The notes beneath the pieces were generated by a model. The model saw only the letters and a list, made by a program, of their open reading frames with translations. It did no database searches and was not told where the DNA came from. Of a DNA stretch of 22,126 nt, positions 1 through 7,104 are shown piece by piece (the first letter of the stretch is position 1; each line of letters begins with the position of its first letter). Origin of the DNA: Bacteroidota bacterium (GTDB taxonomy: Bacteria; Bacteroidota; Bacteroidia; Flavobacteriales_F; PHOS-HE28); contig JAEZDL010000029.1 in NCBI GenBank assembly GCA_023418095.1, positions 1 through 22,126 of the forward strand, given 5' to 3'. Made by a program: the position numbers and the translations under genes.

Positions 1-666
1 GATCAGCATTTTGCGTTGGATGGCCACCTGGGCCTTCATACCGATCTTGGACCTGTCCATTATCCGCAGGCGCAGAGCCTTGAACTCGGCTACACATCGG
101 GAAGCGCTCATCGCCGCCATGTACATATGGTGACGTATGTATCTGTTGCCCTTCTTGGATATGCGGGTCTTGCCCTTTACGGAAGAACCCGACTCGTTAT
201 GAACTATATCGTAGCCGGCATAGCTGGTAAGCTGCTTGGCGCTGGTGAATTCCCTGAACCCACCCGTCTCGGCCACTATGGCCGCAGCTGTGATCAGTTT
301 ACAGCCTGGGATCGAGTATAGATCTTTCATCTTGGAGTGGAGTTTCTCATCGCTTTCAATGAGCTGCTCCATCTGCCGATCGAGCTTGTCGATCTCTCGT
401 TCCAGCAAGGCAATGACCTTCTTCACACTGATGGTAACGTGAAGGGGTACCTCGTGTGAGTGATCCTTGCTGTGCTGGATGTTGCTGATGGCCGTCTTTT
501 GTTCCTGGAGTTGCACACGGTAGCGGCTCAGATGACGCATCTGCCTGAAGATCGGATCGGCCGGGTTCCATGGCTCATGCTCCCTCTCCACACCGAAACG
601 GGCCAACAACCTGGCATCGATCGCATCGGTCTTCGACTTGGCATTGAGGCTTGCCTTGTAATGACC
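1..666 (-). pseudogene. IS110-family transposase, 3' fragment lacking its N-terminus
   Basis: On the minus strand one open frame runs from about 666 off the left edge. It encodes the middle and C-terminal part of an IS110-type recombinase: a KSKTDAIDARLLARF stretch (end of the RuvC-like DEDD domain), a charged coiled linker, then the transposase_20 domain with IPGCKLITAAAIVAETGGF, QLTSYAGYD, ESGSSVKGKTRISKKGNRY and MAAMSASR. The conserved serine of the SG-S-KG block is the presumed catalytic serine of the family. Roughly the first 90-110 residues, including the first DEDD acidic residues, are absent. Upstream of 666 the same frame continues into a dispersed repeat without any ATG or GTG until a stop near 740, so there is no natural start and the gene is almost certainly inactive. 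IS110 elements transpose with a bridge RNA encoded in their non-coding ends; no left end is visible here. The C-terminus lies outside the window. Confidence 0.88.
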
Positions 667-732
667 CCGCCTTCGCGAAGCTTCGGCGGGCGCAGCCCTA
701 CTCCGATCTTCCGCGGGGGAACGCCCAAAAAA
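663..732 (-). repeat. Dispersed repeat, copy A (partial)
   Basis: Read on the minus strand, this begins with a T run and GGGCGTTCCC, then a spacer, GGGCTGCGCCCGCCGAAGC and a hairpin arm ending GCGAAGGCGGGGTC. The same order of blocks is found at 14756-14824 on the same strand. It starts 13 bp after the stop codon of the exonuclease III gene. After GGGGTC the similarity to copy B ends and the IS110 fragment begins, so this copy is cut short. It probably forms a GC-rich hairpin (CCGCCTTCGC against GCTTCGGCGG) and could act as a terminator or 3' untranslated element. That role is inference. Confidence 0.7.
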
Positions 733-745
733 TAAACCGATCGGT

Positions 746-1510
746 TCACCATTCGATCCCGACCGGACAATGATCGCTGCCCATGACCTCGTTGAGAATG
801 AAGGCGCTTTTCACGCGCGGCATGAACGCTTCATTCACCAGCACATAATCGATCCGCCACCCGATATTCTTGGCGCGTGCACCGAAACGCTGGTTCCACC
901 AGCTGTACTTCACTTCATTGGGATGCAGGTGTCGGAACGTATCCACGAAACCGGCGTTGAGCAGATCGTCCAGCGCATCGATCTCAACCTGCGTGTAGCC
1001 CGCGGTCTTGTTGTAGTTGGCCTGTGGCCGCGCGATATCGATCTCCCGGTGCGCCACGTTGAGATCGCCGGTGAAGATCAGAGGTCTCCCCTGCCCCACC
1101 AGATCGAGCAGGTGCTGCTTGAGCGCACCGAACCAGATCTTCTTGAAGGGCAAACGTTTCAGGTCGGAGCCGGCATTGGGCACGTAGGCGTTCACAACCA
1201 CGTGATCCTTGAAGGTGGCTGAAATGACGCGGCCTTCCATAAGATGTTCGCTGCCGCAGTCGAGGCCATACTCGACCTTTTCCGGCATTTCGCGGCTTAG
1301 GATCGCGGTGCCGCTGTAACCCGGCTTTTCCGCGCTGTGCACGTGTATGTGATATTCCTGCAGATCGCCGAGCGCTTCGATCGCCTGGTGTTCGCTCGCC
1401 TTCACTTCCTGGAAGCAGAAGATGTCCGCATCCATCTTATCCATCGCATCATGCAGCCCTTTGTTCGCGATCGCACGGATGCCGTTCACATTGAAACTGA
1501 TCAATTTCAT
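746..1510 (-). CDS. xth: Exodeoxyribonuclease III (AP endonuclease, ExoA/Xth type)
   Basis: This 254-residue protein belongs to the exonuclease-endonuclease-phosphatase fold. Family members cleave DNA at abasic sites and remove 3' blocking groups in base-excision repair, in the cytoplasm with Mg2+. Signature blocks appear in the expected order: MKLISFNVNGIRA (Asn7), CFQEVK (metal-binding Glu35), YSGTAILSR, TGDLNVAHREID, YSWWNQRFGARAKNIGWRID and the terminal GSDHCPVGIEW with the catalytic Asp-His pair. Length is normal for the family. The ATG at 1508-1510 is chosen because the family begins with MKxxSxNVNG; the frame is open to 1564 but the extra 18 residues have no counterpart. No clear Shine-Dalgarno is seen. 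The dispersed repeat lies directly behind the stop. The next gene upstream on this strand ends at 1575, leaving about 64 bp, so co-transcription is possible. Confidence 0.95.
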   Translation of the reverse strand: MKLISFNVNGIRAIANKGLHDAMDKMDADIFCFQEVKASEHQAIEALGDLQEYHIHVHSAEKPGYSGTAILSREMPEKVEYGLDCGSEHLMEGRVISATFKDHVVVNAYVPNAGSDLKRLPFKKIWFGALKQHLLDLVGQGRPLIFTGDLNVAHREIDIARPQANYNKTAGYTQVEIDALDDLLNAGFVDTFRHLHPNEVKYSWWNQRFGARAKNIGWRIDYVLVNEAFMPRVKSAFILNEVMGSDHCPVGIEW

Positions 1511-1574
1511 GGGCGCAATTTCGGGACAAGAAAGCGGGTGCGATCGAACCATGTCCGATCGCACCCGGATCCGG

Positions 1575-3647
1575 TCAATGCTGTACCACGAAGCGCGCTG
1601 TGCGCACTTTTCCTTCCTGCACGGTGCGCAAGGTATACGATCCGTTCGCGAAGGAACCGATGTGCAGCCCTCGGTTCAATTCCGCTGCGCGCACCACACC
1701 GATCGTACGGCCTACCACATCGATGATCCCGACCGAAGCGTTCGCGTCGATGCCTTCCGAAATGGGAAGTACGATCATGGATGAAGCTGGTACGGGATGT
1801 ACCTGGAACGTGTTCCCGATCACCGTCTCTTCCACTGTAGCGAACTGGTCCGGAACGATGTGACCGAGTTGGTGGAGCGTTGCGTTCACGTACCAAAGGT
1901 GACCGTTGGGACCGACCTTGATACCCATTACGCCGGGCGATCCAGTGGCGATCCGGCCGATCTCCGGGAAGTTCGCTGCTGACAGATCATACACGATGAT
2001 CTCGCCGGTGGCATGATCGGAAACCAGCAACCGATCGCCGATCACTTCAATGCCGGCCGGCTCCACCAGCCCGTCGCTGATGATCACTTCCCAGGTATAA
2101 CCTGTCACCAGGGAATATTCCTCATAGTTCTCGAATACCTGAAAAACCCCGTTGGCAGGACCTTGTACCGTGCCGGTATTGATATCCATGCGAAGCACTC
2201 GCTGGCCACCGTGATCGACCACGTACAACCAACCGCTGTTCTTGTCCAATACAGTATGGCTTACGATATGGTCGTTCGGATCTTTGCTGATGCTGAAATC
2301 AGCGTAGCGCCGGATGATAGCATCATCGTGATAGTCCATTCCGGGACCGTGGTCCTTGCGAAAATCGTTCATGGTGATATCGCCATTGTAACCGTCCACG
2401 AGCCAATACCGGTTCCAGGTATCGTGGGTGATGCCCTGGCTGTTCGGGTTCGCATGCACCATGTCCATATGGCTGCCCAGCGGGCCGAAACCAGGTTGGG
2501 CATAGATCGCGGGATCGGCGCTCCAAAGGGTGGGACCGGTGAACGGGGTGCCACCATTGTGGTTCGCATCGAACACACCGGGGCAGGTGGCGAAGTTGCC
2601 ATTATCGCCGAAGGAGATCGCGGTGGGCAGGCTCATGAAATGCCATGCATTCCCATCGCGTTGCCATTGGAATTCCATGTCATCTTCACCGGGACCGAAG
2701 AAACGTACCGTGCTTCCACCGGAATTCTCCACATCCTTGTTGATCACCCACAACTCGTTGCGATCGGGATCGGGATGGAAATCGAGATCACGCGGAACAA
2801 GCAGGTCCTGGTCATCATCGGCCACGATCTCGATCACCGGATCTGCGAAGAAATACTGATCGATGATGTTGGGGATGGGATCGAGCACGCGTGTGGTGGA
2901 TGAGATCTGATCGTTGGAAGGCTCCAGATCTGCTTCGCCATTGATGTTCGTGATCCAGGCGGAAACGGCGAAAATGCCGGTCCCCGTAGGTGCCCAATCC
3001 ACTTCATGCGTGAATTCATACACGTCCCATGGATCGAGCGCGATGCCCGTGACGTTCATCACCTGCGCATCACCGCCATCGATCGAATAATGCAGATCGA
3101 AACTGTTCACCGTTTCGGCGCCCTGGGAGCGCAGATCGCCATTGATCTTGAGGACCTGCCCGGGATATGCGTAATGCGCGACGCGCAGTTCCATCATCGC
3201 CAGATCGCGCAACGGAAGGCCTTCCACCGTAAAGGTGAAAACATCACTTGCGCCTTCACCGGTGAATTGCTGTACCACCACACCATTGATCAGCACGTTG
3301 AACGTGCCGCCGCCATCGCCCCAATCATCGGCCCAGAAAATGTCGAACTGCGCACCATCGGCAAGGCAATACGGACCTGACATGATCGCCTGGTTGTTGC
3401 CATAGCCCTGCGCGATCTGTTGCTGGCCGCCGGCATTGTCGCAGCCAACAGTGGTGTTACCTCCCGATGCGATGGTACCATCACCACAGGGCGAACCCGA
3501 AGGAAGCAACTCCCAATAGGTCTCATAACCAAAATCATCCGTGAGGATCTCGATGTACACCTCGCTTTCACCCGTGGGACATTGGGCGAAGGCCGGAACA
3601 CCGAGCAGCAATGATGCGAAAGCAGGGAAGAGTGAACGTTGATGCAT
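1575..3647 (-). CDS. Secreted beta-propeller protein with T9SS sorting domain
   Basis: The 690-residue product has a signal peptide (MHQRSLFPAFASLLLGVPAFAQ, cleavage near residue 22). Residues about 22-150 form a domain often seen in secreted Bacteroidota proteins, with the DDFGYETYWEL and FWADDWGDGGGTFNVLING blocks. Residues about 155-265 look like a CARDB/Ig-like adhesion domain (LRVAHYAYPGQVLKINGDLR, then PSNDQISSTTRVLD). Residues about 280-610 carry NHL-like propeller blades: ELWVINKD, WLYVVDHGGQRVLRMD, GIEVIGDRLLVSDHATGEI, GIKVGPNGHLWYVNA. The last 80 residues are a type A T9SS sorting domain (FQVHPVPASS, IIDVVGRTIG, GSYTLRTVQEGKVRTARFVV), so it should cross the outer membrane and be released or surface-anchored. 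Ligand or substrate is unknown; no catalytic motif was recognised. The gap to the kinase gene upstream (stop at 3678) is 30 bp, so these two may be co-transcribed. Confidence 0.88.
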   Translation of the reverse strand: MHQRSLFPAFASLLLGVPAFAQCPTGESEVYIEILTDDFGYETYWELLPSGSPCGDGTIASGGNTTVGCDNAGGQQQIAQGYGNNQAIMSGPYCLADGAQFDIFWADDWGDGGGTFNVLINGVVVQQFTGEGASDVFTFTVEGLPLRDLAMMELRVAHYAYPGQVLKINGDLRSQGAETVNSFDLHYSIDGGDAQVMNVTGIALDPWDVYEFTHEVDWAPTGTGIFAVSAWITNINGEADLEPSNDQISSTTRVLDPIPNIIDQYFFADPVIEIVADDDQDLLVPRDLDFHPDPDRNELWVINKDVENSGGSTVRFFGPGEDDMEFQWQRDGNAWHFMSLPTAISFGDNGNFATCPGVFDANHNGGTPFTGPTLWSADPAIYAQPGFGPLGSHMDMVHANPNSQGITHDTWNRYWLVDGYNGDITMNDFRKDHGPGMDYHDDAIIRRYADFSISKDPNDHIVSHTVLDKNSGWLYVVDHGGQRVLRMDINTGTVQGPANGVFQVFENYEEYSLVTGYTWEVIISDGLVEPAGIEVIGDRLLVSDHATGEIIVYDLSAANFPEIGRIATGSPGVMGIKVGPNGHLWYVNATLHQLGHIVPDQFATVEETVIGNTFQVHPVPASSMIVLPISEGIDANASVGIIDVVGRTIGVVRAAELNRGLHIGSFANGSYTLRTVQEGKVRTARFVVQH

Positions 3648-3677
3648 GAAGCGAAGATAGAGCGCGGAACGATCGCG

Positions 3678-4538
3678 TTACAGTGCGTGGATGATGTTGA
3701 GGTGGCCCGGAAGGATCCTGGCATGCACATGATTGATGCGACCCTTGTGATCCCCATCGACCTGGAAATGCACCGATCGGCGCATATAGATATCCACTTC
3801 CTTCACGGAAACGATCTCGATACGCTTGGGATCGAACGGCTTCTTTTCATGGATCGCCTTCCACAGATCGGAGAGACCGAAACGCCGCACGAAGACCACT
3901 TCGAACGACCCATCATCTATCCTGCCCTGCTTGTTGATGGTCGCGCCCGTGCCATACTTGCGGGCATTGGCCAGCACCACCATGAAGGCCGATCGGAGGA
4001 ATTCGCCACGATCGGTCTTCACGCGCACCTTGAAACGCTCCTTGCGGAAAAGCACTTTGATCGAAAGCCGCGCATAGGTGAGCATTCCGCGTGATGGCGT
4101 TTGGTCGAAATATTTGATCAACCTCGCGTTGAGCCCCAGATCGGCCAGGTGGATGCACAATTGCCTGCCCCCGATCATGATCGCATCCACCGGTCTTGGG
4201 TCACCCTTCAGGGCCAGATCGAGCGCATCGGAATGATCGTTCGGTATGTTCAGATCGGTGGCGAGCCCGTTGGCCGATCCGGCCGGTACGATCCCCATGG
4301 CGATCGGAGAGCCGCCGATGATCGATGCGAGCAGGTTCACCGTACCATCGCCACCTATGGCGATCACGCGATCGGGCCGGTGCAAGCCGATCGCTTCCGC
4401 GATATGGCCGCGCGCTTCGCCATCCAGTTCAAGGATCACCGCATCGTGTTCCTTTCCGATCCGGTCCTGGATCAGTCCCCGCCAGTCTATCCTTCGCTTC
4501 TTCCCGGCACCTTGGTTGAGACAGAAAAGTATCTTCAT
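3678..4538 (-). CDS. Diacylglycerol/lipid kinase family protein (YegS/DagK type)
   Basis: This 286-residue cytoplasmic or membrane-associated enzyme is of the DAG kinase catalytic family, which transfers phosphate from ATP to diacylglycerol or related lipids. The start MKILFCLNQGAGKKR, the nucleotide loop IAIGGDGTVN (residues 59-68) and VPAGSANGLATDL (84-96) are diagnostic, and the C-terminal beta-sandwich (GSFEVVFVRRF, then VHFQVDGD) is present. Substrate specificity cannot be read from sequence: DAG, other lipids and undecaprenol-like alcohols are all possible. The ATG at 4536-4538 is preferred over an in-frame ATG at 4601 because the family starts directly at MKxLFxxNxxAG. That start overlaps the divergent App1-type gene by two bases. 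The neighbour would catalyse the reverse reaction, which makes phosphatidate/DAG balance the likely shared subject. Confidence 0.87.
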   Translation of the reverse strand: MKILFCLNQGAGKKRRIDWRGLIQDRIGKEHDAVILELDGEARGHIAEAIGLHRPDRVIAIGGDGTVNLLASIIGGSPIAMGIVPAGSANGLATDLNIPNDHSDALDLALKGDPRPVDAIMIGGRQLCIHLADLGLNARLIKYFDQTPSRGMLTYARLSIKVLFRKERFKVRVKTDRGEFLRSAFMVVLANARKYGTGATINKQGRIDDGSFEVVFVRRFGLSDLWKAIHEKKPFDPKRIEIVSVKEVDIYMRRSVHFQVDGDHKGRINHVHARILPGHLNIIHAL

Positions 4539-5589
4539 GCGGCCCGGGAAGGCGAAAGTTAGATCGCCCCGGATCGCTTTGAACAGAAGGATCGCATCCA
4601 TTTTCGGTCTTCAGCGCGGCCCCATCGTGAAGGTCTACGATGGTTATGGGGATCAGGACAATATCATCATCTACGGGCACGTGCTGCGATCGGGCCCGCG
4701 ATCGGTGAAGCGTTACCGGGGCAATGTGATCTCCAATTCACTCGCCCTTTTCCGTCTCTTCATGGTCGATCCCGAACCGGACGCGGTTGTGGAAGTGGAA
4801 TGGGACGGCCGCAAACATGAGGCGAGTTCGAATTTCGATGGATTCTTCAGGATCGAATGGCGGCCGCAGGGCGAGATCCAGCCGGGCTGGCATGTGGTCA
4901 CCGTGAAGCTGAAGGGAAGCGGGGTGAAGGGCGTTGGCCGGATCTTCGTTCCACATCCGCGGCAGCTTGCGATCATCTCAGATATCGACGATACGTTCCT
5001 GATCAGCCATTCCGCCGATCTGAAGAAGCGGCTCTTCGTACTGCTCACGAAGAACGCTGAAACGCGCCAGCCTTTCGAGGACGTGGTATACCATTACCGT
5101 GCGCTGGCGATCGGCACCGGTGATCTTGCGGAGCCGAATCCGTTCTTCTATGTTTCAAGTTCGGAATGGAACCTCTACGGATACATCCGTGCGTTCTGTG
5201 CGAAGCACCGTTTGCCGGAAGGGATCCTTCTCTTGAGCCAGATCAAACAATTGGCCAGCGTATGGAAGACCGGCCAGGGCAAACATTCAGGTAAATTCGT
5301 TCGGATCGCGCGGATCATGCGATCGTATCCCAGCCACCGCTATGTTCTGCTGGGCGATAATTCACAACAGGATCCGGAGATCTATGCTTCACTCGTGGAG
5401 CACTTTCCCGGCATGATCGATGCGGTGTACATCCGTAACGTGCATCACCGCAACCATGAGTCGACTCGTGGGTCCATCCAAAGAATGATCGGCCACGGTG
5501 TTGATTGCTGTTACTTCAAGCACAGCCGGGAAGCGATCGCACATTCAAGGAAGATCGGCCTCATCTCGAAAGAGGATATCGGGCAATGA
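4537..5589 (+). CDS. App1-family phosphatidate phosphatase (DUF2183)
   Basis: The predicted protein has 350 residues. The catalytic core is HAD-like with the DxDxT motif in ISDIDDTFLISH (Asp149, Asp151, Thr153), followed by YVSSSEWNLYGYI and YVLLGDNSQQDPEIY, all typical of the App1/DUF2183 family. Characterised App1 from yeast is a Mg2+-dependent phosphatidate phosphatase that makes diacylglycerol; the same reaction is inferred here. Residues about 28-142 form a beta-rich N-terminal domain (VKVYDGYGDQDNIIIYGHVL, then FDGFFRIEW). No signal peptide or membrane helix is visible. The ATG at 4537-4539 shares two bases with the start codon of the divergent lipid kinase. A TTG at 4579 is the alternative and would keep the conserved FGLQRGPIVKVY block. 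Frame extension upstream to 4246 runs antisense through the kinase gene and is rejected. The gene ends 4 bp before the convergent small gene at 5594. Confidence 0.87.
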   Translation: MRPGKAKVRSPRIALNRRIASIFGLQRGPIVKVYDGYGDQDNIIIYGHVLRSGPRSVKRYRGNVISNSLALFRLFMVDPEPDAVVEVEWDGRKHEASSNFDGFFRIEWRPQGEIQPGWHVVTVKLKGSGVKGVGRIFVPHPRQLAIISDIDDTFLISHSADLKKRLFVLLTKNAETRQPFEDVVYHYRALAIGTGDLAEPNPFFYVSSSEWNLYGYIRAFCAKHRLPEGILLLSQIKQLASVWKTGQGKHSGKFVRIARIMRSYPSHRYVLLGDNSQQDPEIYASLVEHFPGMIDAVYIRNVHHRNHESTRGSIQRMIGHGVDCCYFKHSREAIAHSRKIGLISKEDIGQ

Positions 5590-5593
5590 TGCG

Positions 5594-6034
5594 CTATTGC
5601 TTCAACCTTTCGATCTTAAGACTTGTGAGCTCATCGTGGATCCGATCCACTTCGGCCTCGATCCGCTTGCGAGTGTCCATGTTCTTTTCGCCAAGCACTT
5701 TTTCGATCACACTGTCGTAATCCCTGCGCGCCTGATCGTTCAATCGTTTCCACGGCACACCGGCCAATTCAGCAGCGATCCGCCGATCGAGAGCGATCTC
5801 GTTCAACATAAGCAACACGGCGATGATCGGATAACCGATCGTGCCCTGCCACCTGGTCGCATTGTCGTTGGAAGTGAAGCGTCGCCGATCGGTGCTCCAG
5901 CGTACTGTGTATTTCCTGTCACCTGCGGATGATGTGATCCGGGCCTGATCGTTGCCGATCAATTCCACACGTTGGTCCGCGATCGCCCCAAATGCTTCGT
6001 ACACCTTGGCTTTTATCGGATGCTTAAGTTCCAA
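5594..6034 (-). CDS. Conserved protein of unknown function, 146 aa
   Basis: I do not recognise a named family. The protein is soluble-looking and probably cytoplasmic. An N-terminal half of alternating beta-like segments (KYTVRWSTDRRRF) leads to the unusual block SNDNATRWQGTIGYPIIAVLL (written here in its core, around residues 54-75), then a helical, strongly charged C-terminus (VPWKRLNDQARRDY, then a coiled-coil-like tail rich in Glu, Lys and Arg ending IERLKQ). I recall similar short proteins in Bacteroidota, where the Trp-Gln-Gly and Gly-Tyr-Pro-Ile-Ile elements recur, but no function. The gene converges with the App1-type gene (4 bp apart), and a 190-bp divergent spacer separates it from the small exported protein at 6225. 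ATG at 6034 is the only good start. Confidence 0.72.
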   Translation of the reverse strand: MELKHPIKAKVYEAFGAIADQRVELIGNDQARITSSAGDRKYTVRWSTDRRRFTSNDNATRWQGTIGYPIIAVLLMLNEIALDRRIAAELAGVPWKRLNDQARRDYDSVIEKVLGEKNMDTRKRIEAEVDRIHDELTSLKIERLKQ

Positions 6035-6112
6035 AAGGCGATCCGGTCGTTATGAACAGTTCTACGATGCAACAGATCAGCATGCTTCTTCAACATGTGT
6101 GGATAAATATAC

Positions 6113-6130
6113 ATTGAATTGAAATTCAAT
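6113..6130. promoter_or_regulatory. Perfect inverted repeat in a divergent spacer, possible operator
   Basis: ATTGAATT and AATTCAAT form a perfect 8-bp inverted repeat with a 2-bp spacer. It sits in the 190-bp AT-richer spacer between the divergent starts at 6034 (minus) and 6225 (plus). Position and symmetry suit a dimeric repressor or activator site; there is no T tract that would make it a terminator. The regulator is unknown. Confidence 0.3.
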
Positions 6131-6224
6131 CGAATGCACGGGCTTTAACATTCGTTCGATCCATCTTGGAATAGCAGTTGCCTACGGCTGGATATCCTCT
6201 GCAAGGGATGTAAAACAAAGAGAT

Positions 6225-6722
6225 ATGGAACGCATCATCGGTACTACCAAAATGCTCGCAGCGATCGCTGCGATCGGGCTTCTGGGTAATGTGGCACAGG
6301 CACAGCCCTGCGTGAAGGTGAAGGGTTATGTGAACGCGCCGGAGGAGATCGACGAACCGGTAAGGATCTCGGTGCTGGATCCACAAGGCCAATTGGTGTG
6401 GCAGAAGGTGAAGCATCATCCTGGAATGAAATTCAAACTGCCGGCCGGATCGGTATATGCGGTAACCTTCGAACAAGCCGGATCACTGACCAAAACGGTG
6501 CAGATCGATACGCGCAATGCGGTACGGCCCTATACCAAAAAACAAACACGCCCGGTGAACTTCGAGGTGATCATGGAACCGATCGACAGGCAGGAGGTCC
6601 GTTATGCCGGACCGGTGGGCAAGATCGGTTTCAGCGAGCGCACAGGACGGATGGGCGTGGACTATGATTACAGCATGGAGCGTGTGGCCGAAGCCCGATC
6701 CACGCAAGCGAAGACGTTCTAG
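6225..6722 (+). CDS. Small exported protein of unknown function
   Basis: The 165-residue product has a clear signal peptide: MERIIGTTKMLAAIAAIGLL, then GNVAQAQP with a likely cleavage after AQA (residue about 27). The mature part starts with CVKVKGYVNAPEEIDEPVRI and reads like a single beta-sandwich domain (ISVLDPQGQLVWQKV, then MKFKLPAGSVYAVTFEQAG), similar in feel to carboxypeptidase-regulatory or transthyretin-like modules found in exported Bacteroidota proteins. A Tyr- and Arg-rich tail follows (YAGPVGKIGF, then MGVDYDYSMERV). There is no T9SS sorting domain and no lipobox, so a periplasmic location is likely. Function unknown. It is monocistronic and ends at a strong hairpin at 6730. Confidence 0.72.
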   Translation: MERIIGTTKMLAAIAAIGLLGNVAQAQPCVKVKGYVNAPEEIDEPVRISVLDPQGQLVWQKVKHHPGMKFKLPAGSVYAVTFEQAGSLTKTVQIDTRNAVRPYTKKQTRPVNFEVIMEPIDRQEVRYAGPVGKIGFSERTGRMGVDYDYSMERVAEARSTQAKTF

Positions 6723-6729
6723 AGAACAA

Positions 6730-6754
6730 CGAAGCCGGGCCTGGCCCGGCTTCG
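6730..6754. terminator. Bidirectional hairpin terminator
   Basis: CGAAGCCGGGCC and GGCCCGGCTTCG form a perfect 12-bp stem around a single T (in practice a 10-bp stem with a 5-nt loop). It lies between the plus-strand gene ending at 6722 and the minus-strand cold-shock gene ending at 6777, so it can serve both. The T tracts are weak. Confidence 0.7.
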
Positions 6755-6776
6755 TCAGTAGGTTCTCAATGCCGGT

Positions 6777-6968
6777 TCAGACCTTCTTAACGTTAACGGC
6801 GTTAAGACCTTTTGGACCTTCTTCGAGTTCATAGGTCACAACATCACCTTCCCAGAGGGATTCGCGTGTGCCAGTCTTGTGTACGAACACATCCTTACCA
6901 CCTTCATCGGGTGTAATGAATCCGTAACCTTTCTCGGTATTGAAGAATTTCACTTTGCCACTTGACAT
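6777..6968 (-). CDS. Cold-shock domain protein (CspA family), copy 1
   Basis: The 63-residue single cold-shock domain begins MSSGKVKFFNTEKGYGFITP. RNP1 is KGYGFI and RNP2 is VFVH, the RNA/single-strand-DNA binding surface; such proteins act as RNA chaperones in the cytoplasm. After RNP2 the sequence is KTGTRESLWEGD, a few residues shorter than the E. coli CspA loop and with Lys in place of the usual aromatic residue, a pattern shared with the second copy at 11007. The ATG at 6966-6968 is chosen because the family begins here; an in-frame ATG at 7070 would add 34 unrelated residues. Immediately upstream, TCGTAT at 6975-6980 can pair with ATACGA at 7015-7020, giving a possible leader hairpin. 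Confidence 0.93.
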   Translation of the reverse strand: MSSGKVKFFNTEKGYGFITPDEGGKDVFVHKTGTRESLWEGDVVTYELEEGPKGLNAVNVKKV

Positions 6969-7052
6969 CAGAGATCGTATTGGTATGGGGCGCAAGATAG
7001 GATGTTTCACCACCATACGATAACTGTTCACGTAGGCTTCCGAGATGCGCGA

Positions 7053-7087
7053 TAAAAAAGAGCGGCGCACCTTCCGATGCGCCGCTC
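7053..7087 (-). terminator. Intrinsic terminator of the 1166-aa T9SS gene
   Basis: On the minus strand GAGCGGCGCA and TGCGCCGCTC form a perfect 10-bp stem with an 8-nt loop, followed by a run of six T. It starts 18 bp after the stop codon at 7105 and has the canonical rho-independent form. Confidence 0.85.
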
Positions 7088-7104
7088 CTTCACTAGAGGT
7101 CTGT

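Noticed and set aside
2013..2903. Plus-strand frame of 296 codons opposite the beta-propeller gene
   Set aside because: Composition is His/Ile-rich and follows from the codon bias of the opposite strand; the minus-strand protein is clearly real.
4246..4536. N-terminal extension of the App1-type frame by 97 residues
   Set aside because: It is antisense to the conserved DAG kinase coding sequence, including its nucleotide-binding motifs.
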